Shown: positions 23,803 to 33,843, numbered from the stretch's first letter. The stretch is 64,000 bases of DNA from Isoetes taiwanensis (GCA_021234155.1 JAJEKV010000004.1:28669698-28733697); one strand, 5' to 3'. Made by a program: numbers and translations. The notes: generated by a model not told the origin, from the sequence alone.

Positions 23803-24773
23803 CAGTGCTCGAATTTGACGGCCCGCCCTTAATTTTCTAGGGACGGGCAAAATAATTTTCAAGCCTTTCAAATGCAATAAAAAAATTTAAGATGACAGAA
23901 ACCAGTTTTTTTCCTCAGAGAACATAGATGGATAGAAAGAAGGCTACTCAAGTGGCATTCTCTCCTTTGTTTCGCTTCATACCAGTCCTTGTAATATGCT
24001 TGCCAATCTATGCTTTGAAAAGGTTCATTCCACAATGATACACACATTGTGGCATCAAGTGTTTCTAAGTTCATGCTCGATCTTATAGCATTCTTAATAG
24101 CATTTTGACGGAGAAACCTCTCTCACAAGACAATATTGCCATAATTTCATCAATGCTAGAAACTTTCCCACCAATTGTCACATGTTCCATTTTCATCTTT
24201 ACAAATAGTCCAAGCCATCACCATCCCTTTGTTCTTGGCAGCCCTGAAAAGTGTCTCAACAAAATCCTCCCTCTCATTCAACATCTAGCCATGCCTACTT
24301 TTGAAGCAAACTTGGCAAGCAATTTTTCCAACCATTCTTTAGTCTTGTCATCCCTTACAACGTCATCCACAGCATATGCAGATGGATTGAAGAACTTCAT
24401 GGCATTAAATATCTTACTCACATCTTCAAACCTCCTAGCAAGTGCATCCAATACAGCATGCAAGATATTTCTAAGTCAATGGTTCATTGGTTTCTAAAAT
24501 GTATATTTTAAATTCGTTTAGAAAATGGGATAATAATCTATTTCAATATAAATTATAGAATTTATATATAGATATAGACCAGACTAGAAAAAATGACGGG
24601 CATTTCTCTGTTCCTAGCCTTTCAAATGACAAGTATGTCTTGTAGTTGTCATTCCGTATGACGGGCAATTGCCCAAGTGCTGCCCTTCATTTGCCATACA
24701 AAAAAATTTTCCACCTGTTTTGACGGGCAAAAATCCAAAAAACAGGCGTGAAAGCCGTCAAATTCGAGCCCTG
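23803..24773. mobile_element. 971-bp hAT relic inside the transposase gene
   Basis: The ends are CAGTGCTCGAATTTGACGGC and its inverted mate, whose reverse complement is CAGGGCTCGAATTTGACGGC. They are flanked by the perfect 8-bp TSD CCTGGTAC (23795-23802 and 24774-24781). TIRs beginning CAGNG with 8-bp TSDs are diagnostic of hAT. The host frame reads PGT on one side and continues PGTQVHP on the other when the element is removed. Confidence 0.95.
23868..24497 (-). pseudogene. hAT transposase C-terminal fragment
   Basis: Minus-strand pieces read ALARRFEDVSKIFNAMKFFN near 24460-24400, then LSCERGFSVKMLLR near 24140-24090, and MNLETLDATMCVSL at 24074-24030. The CERGFS box followed by a TLD-MCVSL segment is typical of the hAT C-terminal dimerisation region. 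The rest of the protein is deleted, so this is a non-autonomous deletion derivative. It is not the same copy as the relic at 10.1-11.2 kb. Confidence 0.75.
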
Positions 24774-25613
24774 CCTGGTACTCAGGTTCATCCCCTTGTT
24801 GAGGCAGACCAAGGAATTTCAAAGGGTTCCGTGTTCTGCAGTACTGAAGTCAACAAGGAACCTGATCGTGTAATGTACCTCGGAAGTAGACGTGCCTTGA
24901 AAAAGAACCAAGGCCAAACTCCAGAAAAACTAGCAGATTTGAGTAAGGGGATGCTTATAGCTGTACCTTCGACTGACGATGACGAAGAGCGTCCTTTCTG
25001 GATTGCGCGGGTTAAAGACATTGTACTCAAAGACAATCTCCCTTCAGTAGTGAAAGTTCACTGGTACCAAACTAAGGATACAGATCCTTTTGTTGGTCGG
25101 TATGATCCTGTGATAATTCCTTTCAAGAAGGGCCGGAAAACGATGAATAAGAATCACATGGACAATCTGGACCTGAACGAAACTCAAGTGCTGGCTTATG
25201 ATTTCACACTCAAGGTTGATAACAGGCTACGGCGCACAACGGTTAATCCATCAAGTCTTTTCGCGGAAGATAGTTTGACGAAGCTTCTCAGGATGAGGAC
25301 AGTGTTCCAGGGTTAGCTCTTCGACCACTTCAAGCGACAATGAGGAGAGTGGCAACGAGGACAGTGGTGACGAGTCTGAAGGATTTGACGAGTATAACGA
25401 CATTCCTAATCCTGCTCTTCTCAAAGGCCGTAAACTTCTTGTATAATGTAAATGTGGGCACATCGTTACCTCCTAGTTTTGGCTAGAGTTTTTTGTACAT
25501 GTTGAAGGCCTTTGCCAAGCTCGCATAGCTTCTTCCAAGTTTATCCATGTTTTTTCATGTCTTGTATAAGCGCCAAATGCTATCAGACATGTTAGTTAGG
25601 TCTTCTATGTTTT

Positions 25614-25640
25614 TCTGTTGCCTATGCGCGCATAGCACCT
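25614..25640. repeat. Right-side palindrome of the 9.4-kb element
   Basis: CTATGCGCGCATAG occurs at about 25622-25635, downstream of the transposase stop and 360 bp from the right end. With the copies near the left end, palindromes thus flank the cargo on both sides. Confidence 0.85.
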
Positions 25641-25998
25641 TGTGGTTCATCTTGAGTAATAACAAATAGATACGCCTAGATTTGCCAATCTTGCTTTCAT
25701 TTCTTGTGAAGATTTTAATGGTTCTTTAATTTTGCTAGTTTTCTTGTATTTCCAAGATTTTCCTAAAAGGTGACTCCAATTTTACAGCTTGTTTGAGTGT
25801 CTAGAATTCACAAAACAACAAACGTTTTCTAATTTTGGACCAAAAAAGGGGTGTCGCAAATCAAAATTGAGAGCTGTTTTTTCAATTGACCCCCCAAAAG
25901 TGGCAATTTTTAGGTTTTTTTTAGGGAATCTTTGAAAGATTCCTTTTTGTGGTGCAAACGCAGGTCATTAGTGTATTTGCTAGGTCACCTTGTTGGAG

Positions 25999-26500
25999 CT
26001 CACTTCTCCCACCAAAGGTTAGGGTGCTTCTGTGGCAGGTGGTGCACCGATGTATTAGGGTGAATGCCCTTGTGAGTCAGTTTAGGCTGGATGTGAGCCC
26101 TCTCTGCCCTTGTTGTGGCCTTCATTGTGAGACTGTGGAGCATTGTCTGGTTTTATGCCCTCACTTGCAGGCTGCCTGGGATTGGGTTAGGGCTCTGTTT
26201 CAGGTGAGATTGACTAGCCAGCAGTTGCTGCTTCATGTGTATCCTGCTGCTTGGCCGCTCTTGCGGCAGCAACCTTGCATCTGTGCGTGGCTTGGCTGGT
26301 GTGGCTGATTTGGAAGCGGCGGCGGTTGTGGATCTTTCAGGGGATTCAGCAGCCTGTAGCCTTTCTGATTCCTCGACTCAGGTACAAGCTATTTCAAAGC
26401 TTTCTGGTGTTCCCGGGATTAGTAGAGCGGAAGTTTGCCATTTGGCGGGACTTCTTGGGTGTTGTAGATGGTGATGGTCGGTTTGTACATCAGTAGAGTT
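25999..26500 (+). pseudogene. LINE-2 ORF2, zf-RVT tail
   Basis: This continues the RT gene after the inserted transposon: SSLLPPKVRVLLWQVVHRC, then CPCCGLHCETVEHCLVLCP (CxxC, H and C ligands of zf-RVT). Near 26290 the frame shifts into WLIWKRRRLWIFQG and runs to about 26495. LINE-1 has the equivalent LLWSIWKRRRLFIFKG. Stops precede a TTC-A(n) tail. Confidence 0.9.
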
Positions 26501-26980
26501 GCAGTTTTTCTGTGAGTTTATTGTGGAGTGTCGAGGTATCGCTGTCTTTTTGGGGCAGTTCTCCTTCCTCCTCACTTGCTTTGTAACATTACCATTCTTT
26601 TGATATAATGATGACACAGTTCTTCAAAAAAAAAAAAAAAAAAAAAAAAAAAACATCAAGAATCAAACTAGCAAAAAGCACACCAAAAGGCTTTGACAAG
26701 GTAAAATTTGTTAGGTTTATGGTAGATGCTGGCTTTTCAACATCCAATGCCATAAATTGTAAACATTAGGATCTGCTCGGTTGGTGGTGAGTTGCGTGAA
26801 TAATAGGAACAGAAATGCACAGTTGCATACAAGAAGTTGACTTCCGCCTACAAGGTTTCTTTAGGCTTGAATACGAGCCAAGCATGAACATAATGTGTTT
26901 GTTCCCACGGTGCAACATCATATTTTTTTTATCTTGTATATATAGCATGGGCTTCAGCAATGCTGGAGCTATGACCAGAT

Positions 26981-27240
26981 ATTCGAGCTATGATCAAAGG
27001 ATTCAAACTTCTATTGGGTCTTATTAATGTTCTGGATGCTTAACCACATGATTCAAGCTATGACCAAAGGATTCAAACTTCCATTGGGTCTTATTAATGT
27101 TCTGGATGCTTAACCACATGATTCAAGCTATGACCAAAGGATTCATACTTCCATTGGGTTCTATTTTTTACCAAACTTCCATTCGGTGTATTAATGTTTC
27201 GAAGGCTTGACCCCATGATTCATGCTATAACCAAAGGATT
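26981..27240. repeat. 70-bp tandem repeat, about 3.5 copies
   Basis: Units start at 26981, 27051 and 27121, with a partial fourth at about 27210. Each contains ATTCAAGCTATGACCAAAGG, then ATTCAAACTTCCATTGGG and TCTTATTAATGTTCTGGATG. The array abuts the poly(T) end of LINE-3. Confidence 0.9.
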
Positions 27241-27630
27241 TTTTTTTTATTTTTTTTTTTTTTTTTTTTTTTTGAAAGTAAGAGTCGGTTTTGTCATTAA
27301 TTATAAAATCTCAAATACATTGCAAAGTATGCTTTTATAGGTAAGCATACCAAAATGTGTATCAGAACCAGCAAATAACAACAGGACACAGAAGATAAGG
27401 TCTGAAGTCAAACAAAGATGAGCAGCAACAATTAAGAAGATAAGCTGAAGTCCAGGTTCTTGCAGAACAATAACACTATGTAGATTCCACAATGGAGAGC
27501 AGAATTTTTGGAGTTTGCAAGAAGATAGAAAACCTGCCAAAATTGTAATCCACCAAAAAAGTAAGCCAGAACTAAATTAAATAAGAGCAAGGACATGTTT
27601 CTTCGATGGTAGGTCAAAAGCATAGTAGAA

Positions 27631-29129
27631 TCAGGATTGAGATGAGAAGACAGAGTTGTAGTAGGCGTTGAAGGCATCTGTGGAGCCGAAAAAGTATTGG
27701 TTGGGTGCCCAATTGTTGTGGTAGAATAGACGGAACATATCTCTACCCTCCAGAAGGGTCAGCAATGATCCATAAAGATCAGCCAATAATCTATGATTAT
27801 AGTACATTGTTCTGTACCTTGTCAGCTGAGCTTCTGTAAGGATAAAGTTGTTGATTGACAGAAAATTCCATAGGCAATGGATTTGGACAACCTCTCTGCA
27901 AAAAATACTTGCCCACAAATCTTCACTTTCCTTCAGATGTCTCATATGGCCTCTCTTCATAAGAAATGATTCCATGGAACTAGCAATATCATTCTTCATA
28001 ACCTGATCTTGAGCTGTCTGGCTAAATGGAGAGTGACTGTTGTCGAATTTGTTTCTTCCTTCTCCACGCAGGAATTCAAGATACTCTAGGATCATCAGAA
28101 AGCAACAAGTTAGAATCCACAACATTTAAGCTTGAAGCAAATAAATTATAATGACCCCTATACTGTCCGAAAGCCTCCCATTTCCTGTCAAAGTTTAGCT
28201 CCAAATTTCTTTTTATGAGCAGTTGCAATAGTCTCAAAATAAAACTGAAAGTGCATCTTTATCCAGAAGTTGGATGGATTCTTATGACCATATAACACTC
28301 GGTTTCTTGCTTTCCAAATGTTCCATAGAGCAATGTATATAATAGAGTTGACAAATTTATCATCTTGTTGCATAAGGGACAGAAGATCCCCATTAATTAC
28401 AATGCCAAATTTAGCAGCAAACCAAGTCCAAAAATCATCCAATTTGGTACAGAAGAAAATATGACACATATCCTCAAGTCTGTTACAAGCCAAAGGACAA
28501 TTTGGTGAGATGTTAGGATTTCTTTTAGACACAGAGACCAAGTTGTTCAGACTGCCATTAGCAAGGAGCCAGATGAAGTAAGAAATTTTCGGGGGACAAT
28601 AGGAATTCCAAACATTATCGAAAAGACTCTTAAGCTGCTCATGAGTAATGGACCATTTCAGGATGGCTTTACAGTCATCTATGTTAGAGGACATAGCATT
28701 ATACACATTCTTCACTTTGTAGACCCCTTTCCCATTTATAGACCAATCATTTCCCTCTGAATTGAGAGCTAAGTTTGAGAGAAAAGGTTTGATGAGAGAA
28801 TAAATTTTCTTATCAGATGAAGTGCCCTTAATAATACCTTTCAATCTAGTCCAATAGATGACTCTCCCATCAATAAAGAGATCTTTAAGGTAAATTAAAC
28901 CAGCCTCATGCCATTTCTTATAGATTCTAGGGTGTTTGATAGCAAGAACTGGAGAATTTAGCTCAGTCAATAGAGGGTTCCAGAAAATTGGAGCTTCAAC
29001 ATGAAGCTTATCTCTAGAAATGAATTGGAAATTAGGAGAGATAGCATTCCAAGCCTTGATGAGATTACTCATGAGAGGAGAGATATTAGAAGCTGGTTTC
29101 AACTGATTGAAAGCAGAGTGAGGAAGCAA
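27631..29129 (-). pseudogene. LINE-3 ORF2 C-terminal part with zf-RVT
   Basis: Frame 29129-28188 contains PPKISYFIWLLANGSLN then a Cys/His cluster (CPLACNRLEDMCHIFFC) typical of zf-RVT, followed by ALWNIWKARNRVLYG. A second frame (28125-27631) continues after a stop with the RYRTMYYNHR region and has no known domain. It probably represents the degenerate ORF2 extension and 3' region. Confidence 0.8.
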
Positions 29130-30627
29130 GTGTTGGATAGAGGGATGCCCATAAGGATGACTCAGAGTAATCCAATATCTGATGAAATAGCAAGCAGGAG
29201 AAAGATTTCCATGAATTCCAAATAAATTTTCCAGTAAGAGATTGAGCTTGTCTGAACAGATTCTTGCAGCCTAAACCACCAGAAGATTTTGGCTTGCATA
29301 TAGAATTCCAGTTAACCAAATGGCCTCCTTTCCAAATGAAGTTTCTAAGAATTTTTTCAAGCTCCAAATAAACACATTTGGGAGCTACTAAGGCTGTGGA
29401 AAAGTACACATGAGAGCTAGCAAGAACAGCATTAGCAATAATAGATCTGCCAGCAAGAGAGAGATAATTCCTGTAATTATTCAACTTCTTTTTTATTCTT
29501 TGGAGAATAGGGTCCCAAAGACCTTTGATGCTATGATTCATAGAGAGAGGCATACCCAATAGTTTAGTTGCCTGATTGGAGGGAAGAACATTAATGCCAG
29601 CTAGGATTGGAGTATTGACATCCCCAATAATCATACTCTTGCTCAAGTTTAAATGAATGCCAGAGGCAGCAGAAAATTGACTGAGAATCTTGAGGAATAG
29701 ATTAATGTTTGGTAAATCAGCATCAAGGAATGAGAAGGTGTCATCAGCATATTGGAGAATGGTAATGCTATCATCAGAATTTGGAAGTTTTAAGCCTTTT
29801 ATTTGAGCAGTATTCTGATAATGCATAATGATTTTGGTTAGAAGTTCAGCAGCTACTAGAAATAAATAAGGTGCAAGAGGACAGCCCTGTCTAACCCCAC
29901 AAGAGAGAGGAAAGAATCCTGAAGGGACACCATTGATAAGAACAGCTGAATTCGATCTAGCATTTAAGCCATGAATTAGATTAATAAGCTTGGGAGGGAA
30001 TCCAATTTTGGACATGGCAAAATCTAAGAAATCCCATCTCACAGAATCAAAAGCTCTCTTGAAGTCCAGCTTAAGAAGAATGCAGTTTTGATTAGAGATA
30101 TTATTCCAATGCAAACCTTCCATAGCAGCCACATAATTATCCAAAATATATCTATTAGGAAGGAAAGCAGATTGATTTGGACTAATATTTCTTTGAAGAA
30201 AGCTTTTAACTCTTAAGGCAATGATCTTGGCACAAAGCTTATAGGTAGTGTTTGTGAGGGAGATGGGTCTCCAATCTTGAAACTTCAAAGGATGATCAAC
30301 CTTAGGTATCAAAGATATAACGCCACTGGAAATTGAAGGGTGAAGATGATTAGAATTCCAGAAGACATGAACTAAGGAGATCAAATCATTTTTAAGAATA
30401 TCCCAGAATTTGATATAAAATTCTGCTGGAAGACCATCAGGTCGAGGAGATTTAACATTGCTGAATGATTTAAGAGTATCAAAGATCTCAATGTGAGAAG
30501 GAATGGCAGTAAGAGACTCATCCATGATTTCAAGAGGATCAGGTAAAATATTATTCACAGTGGAAATAAAGTCATTAGCTTCCGAAATCTCACTGGGGTG
30601 AATTGGCTTGCCTTTAAAAAGGTCCAT
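29086..30627 (-). pseudogene. LINE-3 reverse transcriptase core
   Basis: This 513-codon open frame holds the complete RT palm. Motifs in order: SPRPDGLPAEFY, LIPKVDHPLKFQDWRPISL, NQSAFLPNRYILDN, LLKLDFKRAFDSVRWDF, CGVRQGCPLAPYLF, then the catalytic QYADDTFSF box (about 29760-29735), GIHLNLSKS and LLGMPLS. All catalytic Asp residues are present. The frame is joined to the endonuclease part only through frameshifts and stops, so the copy is probably dead. Confidence 0.93.
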
Positions 30628-30697
30628 GTATCTACTCTTGAAGAAATTTGCAATCTCAAAATGAGAATTCTACTTGTTATCTTGATCATCAATAGTT

Positions 30698-31844
30698 TCA
30701 GCAATGGAATTTAAGGACCCTACTCTTAGCTACCCTGAAAAAGAATTTAGAGGAGTCAGAGTCCATGTCATTAGTATATTTGATCTTACATCTAATAGCA
30801 GAACCTTTTGCTTCCATCTCTTCAATATTTTTAATTCTCCTTTCTAGAATTTCTTCCCCCACTTGGAGATTAGAATTGGATGGATCATTTTGAAGTAAGG
30901 ATCTAATGTCTTTCATATACATTAGAAGCTGGTTCTTTTCTTTACTGCACTGCTCATGAATAAGTTTAGACCAGTTCTTGATCCATCTTTTGATTTCCTT
31001 GATTTTGGAGTAAAAATATTTCATATAAGGCATATGATTTTCAGCAAACCTATTAGAGAGCTCTTCATAGAAAGTTTTGAATTGGGAGCAGAAATTTTCA
31101 TTCTCAAGAAGAGAAGAATTGAATTTATAAGGAGAGCTCCCTTCCCTTTGGATCCTAATAACATGAGAGGTATGAAGGAACTGAGGTTGGTGGTCAGAAA
31201 TAGAAGTACCTTCATCACTTGTAACATAGTTGTTGTCCCAAAAGGCTGCAGAGGGATTGGAAACATAAAATCTATCAAGAGTACAATAAACCCTTGCTCT
31301 ATCTTTTTGTTTGTTTGACTAAGTATAGGTAGCAGTAGAGGAGGGGATGTAGATCAAATTATTATCAGAAATAAGAGAGTCCCAGTTCTCTTTTTCAGTT
31401 TTAGACATATTAATTTTATTTCCCAGTTTAAGGTCCCAAGAGGGGGTATTGTTGAAATCTCCAGCAATGATCCAATTGTCCAAAGTTTGAGAATCCAACC
31501 AACTATTAATTTCATCCCAAATTGGTTCTCTATCTTTGGGAGAAGTTGGAGCATATACATTAATAATGCCAAAAGTAGAATTAGAGACTGAGCAGATCAT
31601 GGCTTGCCAAGCTCTAGAAGGACTGTTATATAATAGCCAAACCACCACTAGCTCCAGAGGAGTTAATCCAAATAGAGGAAGAAGAAGGGTAAATCCAATC
31701 TCCTAAATTGTTGCATTCAAAGGAGGGAAGTTTAAGTTCTTGCAGAAGAATGATATCTGCATTGTATAACCTGATTTGAGCAATAGCCCTTCTCCTCTTC
31801 AAAGGGCCTTTAATACCTTTAAGATTCTAGGAAAGAATCTTCAT
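30698..31844 (-). pseudogene. LINE-3 ORF2 N-terminal part (APE-type endonuclease)
   Basis: An ATG at 31844 opens MKILS, followed by a TAG where the family has Trp in the SWNLRG motif, then NADIILLQELKL (catalytic Glu). After a frameshift comes GIINVYAPTSPKDR and WIIAGDFNNTP (GDFN motif). A stop follows, then ISDHQPQFL (SDH motif) near 31190. The linker frame 31033-30698 then runs (QCSKEKNQLLMYMKD; DSSKFFFRVAK). Domain order is normal for APE-type LINEs. Confidence 0.85.
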
Positions 31845-31890
31845 GACAAAGAGAAAATATGAAAAGGATGATTTATAGTCTAGTCTTTTT

Positions 31891-33354
31891 TTATCTTTTC
31901 TTACTTCTGGTATTCTGAGCAGGAGTTTTATTAAGGCCAGACAAGACTAAACCCAATTTATTCCCATCCTTTTTAACAGATTTTTTCATTGGCTGAATCT
32001 TCTCAGTCTTAGGGTCAATGCTGATATTTTCATTTAAATATTCCTCTTTATCCCAATTCTCCTTGTCACTCCCATATCCTTCACTATCACTACATTCAGA
32101 GCATCCTCCAGGAAAAAACTGAAACATAGGGTTTATATTAATATTTAAAGGAGCAGAAGCGAGAACTTGCCTGGTATTTCCTTTTTCTTGAAGCTCCACA
32201 ATTTGAGTAGGTATTTCTTCAGGTGTGTCAGGAACAAAATCAGGGAGAATCTCGGGAACATTCTCAGAATCATTTCCAATCTTACCCATTGCAATTCCTT
32301 CTTCATGTGAAGATTGTGAGATATGATTTTCCAGAGAGGCCATCTGATCAGCAAACTTATTGGACATTTTTGGAGGGCTGCTAGAATATTCAACCACTGG
32401 GGAGTCAAGGTCAATTAGGGAAGGCAAATCAACAAGGTTTGTATCAGCAGATTGAGTATGGATATCTGGAGTGGCCATGGTGTGAACAGATGAAGGACAA
32501 ATTTGGGTGAAAACACATATTTTGCTCTTATTTAATTCAGAATCTAGATTACCATTAAGGTCAGATAATACCTGAAAAGGATTTGGACTGTTGACTTGGA
32601 AGTTGAACTGTTGCTGTGTTGACTCATGAGTCAAGTCTGCAGAGATTTGACTAGAGCTCTTAGTCAAATGAGAGTCCATTTTAGACTCATTTAATTTTTT
32701 GTCCTGCTGATTCAAGTTTGCTGACACAGATATTTTAACATGTGAGTTCACCTGAGAGGAATTCAGCTGAAACTTAGCTTTGTCTCGAGATTTCATATTT
32801 AATGACCCACTCTTACTATTGTTTTTTATAGGATAATCCATAAGATTGTAAGAGCATTGGCCTTTTTCAAGGTTCTTGGCCTCTTCAATTATTTCACTCA
32901 GAGTGAAATTTAATTTATCAGTAGCCTGAGAAGCTTTTCCAGTCATAATCCCTTTGACTAGGACCTTTGGTTCACCAATTGCTAAGGGACGATTATGTTT
33001 TGTAGAGATTGGCAATTCATCTTCACAAAGTTTGCCTTTGTCTCTCATCTCATCTCTTATAGCCTTATGTTTCTGGATTCTCTTGTAGCTTCCATTTACT
33101 TTTGTCCATTTGAATCTGTCACTTTCTGGCAGCCTTTGAAAATGAGTATCTTTATCAATGTTTTCCTTTGTAATATTGCTTTTTCCAAACTGATCCATTT
33201 GATTATCCCCTGTATTTTGCTGATTAGAAACCTTATCTGGAGCCTGATTTTCTTGTTGTAATCTATTCACTTGAGAGATCTCTGTCTCTGTTGAAGACTC
33301 GCAGTCAGAGTACCAGAAATGCCTATGAGAGCATTTCTGACATCGTGAGGGCAA
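31891..33354 (-). CDS. LINE-3 ORF1 protein (partial)
   Basis: This 487-codon open frame has no good ATG at its start. It begins inside CQKCSHRHFWYSDC, which looks like a CCHC-type zinc knuckle truncated on its N-terminal side. The rest is polar and Asn/Ser/Gln-rich, with an acidic patch near SECSDSEGYGSDKENWDKEE and a basic C-terminus, TRSKKR. In LINEs, ORF1 proteins bind the element RNA. The frame ends 47 bp before the ORF2 ATG, as expected for a bicistronic LINE. Confidence 0.7.
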   Translation of the reverse strand: MPSRCQKCSHRHFWYSDCESSTETEISQVNRLQQENQAPDKVSNQQNTGDNQMDQFGKSNITKENIDKDTHFQRLPESDRFKWTKVNGSYKRIQKHKAIRDEMRDKGKLCEDELPISTKHNRPLAIGEPKVLVKGIMTGKASQATDKLNFTLSEIIEEAKNLEKGQCSYNLMDYPIKNNSKSGSLNMKSRDKAKFQLNSSQVNSHVKISVSANLNQQDKKLNESKMDSHLTKSSSQISADLTHESTQQQFNFQVNSPNPFQVLSDLNGNLDSELNKSKICVFTQICPSSVHTMATPDIHTQSADTNLVDLPSLIDLDSPVVEYSSSPPKMSNKFADQMASLENHISQSSHEEGIAMGKIGNDSENVPEILPDFVPDTPEEIPTQIVELQEKGNTRQVLASAPLNININPMFQFFPGGCSECSDSEGYGSDKENWDKEEYLNENISIDPKTEKIQPMKKSVKKDGNKLGLVLSGLNKTPAQNTRSKKR

Positions 33355-33373
33355 TCCTGATCATCTAAGAGTT

Positions 33374-33554
33374 GTCTCATTTACCTTTGTTTGCAACGAA
33401 TAGAAGGTAAATCAACTTCTAGAGCTAAGGGACACGTGTCCCAGGCAGTTAGCAACTGCCAGCCCCTCGCTCTATTTGTAGTTTGACTTACATAGTTCTC
33501 CCATCAGCGCTGTTGTGTGCATCTCCGCTCTAGAGTCTTTACGAGGCCTCTTCC
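33374..33554 (+). repeat. Left 181-bp direct repeat of the DIRS-like element
   Basis: It contains the perfect palindrome GGGACACGTGTCCC (33429-33442, with a CACGTG core) and the hairpin GGCAGTT-AGC-AACTGCC (33444-33460). It also has the arm pair ATTTACCTT(T) and GAAGGTAAAT. The outermost left arm of the larger hairpin found in the right copy is missing here because LINE-3 sequence begins instead. Confidence 0.92.
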
Positions 33555-33775
33555 AATCGGTCCTCTTGAGTTCTTCTGGGGCCTCTTCAAATCGGTCCTT
33601 TTGGGGATAGGTTCCCTTTCCTATTGCATTCATTCCAGCGACGTTTTCTTCTCACAAGTTGTCTTCAAATCGGTCCTCTTGAATTCTGCTGAAGCCTCTT
33701 CAAATCGGTCCTTTTGGGGATAGGTTTCCCTCTCCTATTACATCCATTCCATCGACGTTTTCTTCTCACACCTTT
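33553..33775 (+). repeat. 114-bp imperfect duplication in the leader
   Basis: The words CTTCAAATCGGTCC, CTTTTGGGGATAGGTT and CGACGTTTTCTTCTCAC each occur twice, 114 bp apart, between the left repeat and the gag ATG at 33844. The segment is probably 5' leader. Confidence 0.85.
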
Positions 33776-33843
33776 GGTTGTTGCTCCATTCTCTGCCATC
33801 GTTTCTTTCTCTCACATCTTAGGGAGCCCTTTGGTTGCAAGAA

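Larger units (their letters stand above)
20928..25316 (+). pseudogene. RNase-H-like (DUF7869-type) putative transposase gene
   Basis: Likely exons: 20928-21047 (start MFTYLPPDM, donor GTATGT); 21384 onward (MESDVEDVF, a Pro/Ser/Thr-rich region); pieces around 22000-22390 with FSVCTSCS (a CxxC); then the main exon from 22750 after an ATTGCAG acceptor. The main exon has VVVDGMDQKKTSLPHF, then YIQLDNTTRENKNQVLFAY, then GHTHDQIDQMFSRFS. These three acidic sites are the expected D-D-D/E layout of an RNase-H fold. The C-terminal part after the hAT insert (24774-25316) has PFWIARVKD and VKVHWYQTK. Damage includes a frameshift at a C8 run near 21633, breaks in the 21.9-22.3 kb segment, and the hAT insertion at 23803. 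Family naming rests on recalled resemblance. A role as this element's transposase is inferred from its position. Confidence 0.7.
16594..25994. mobile_element. 9.4-kb TIR transposon carrying a ParB-like/DNA methyltransferase gene
   Basis: The left end starts AACAAGGTGACCTAGCAAA and the right end is its reverse complement. The inverted repeat covers 34 bp with 32 matches (16594-16627 and 25961-25994). The 4-bp sequence GGAG lies directly outside both ends (16590-16593 and 25995-25998) and excision repairs the host LINE frame, so the boundaries are firm. Cargo comprises a minus-strand ParB-like/methyltransferase gene (17084-20469) and a diverging plus-strand RNase-H-like transposase gene (about 20928-25316). 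About 18 palindromes of CTATGCGCGCATAG type lie in the introns, the divergent intergenic region and near both ends. A 4-bp TSD is known for Sola and Ginger elements, among others. I do not assign a superfamily. Confidence 0.9.
14390..26653 (+). mobile_element. LINE-2: non-LTR retrotransposon split by a 9.4-kb DNA transposon
   Basis: This is the same family as LINE-1. The left part (about 14390-16593) starts inside the linker before RT, so the copy is 5'-truncated. The right part (25999-26653, after the 4-bp TSD of the inserted transposon at 25995-25998) holds the zf-RVT tail and a poly(A) run from about 26625. Joining the two parts and removing one TSD copy gives a continuous reading through VWTWTW into SSLLPPKV, aligned with VWIWVW then DKLLHPKV in LINE-1. 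No convincing TSD for LINE-2 itself was found. Confidence 0.9.
27241..33373 (-). mobile_element. LINE-3: nearly full-length minus-strand LINE
   Basis: Reading on the minus strand, it begins near 33373 and ends in a poly(A), seen as the T-run at 27241-27273. It carries ORF1 (33354-31891) and ORF2 from about 31844 (endonuclease, RT, zf-RVT) plus a tail frame to 27631. It is a different family from LINE-1/2. Its 5' end stops inside the ORF1 zinc motif, directly against the left repeat of the DIRS-like element. No TSD matching CTATAACCAAAGGATT was found at the 5' side or beyond 40 kb. Confidence 0.9.

Noticed and set aside
16594-25994. Bacterial contamination explaining the methyltransferase
   Set aside because: Phase-consistent GT-AG introns, TIRs with a TSD and precise insertion into a plant LINE show it is resident nuclear DNA.
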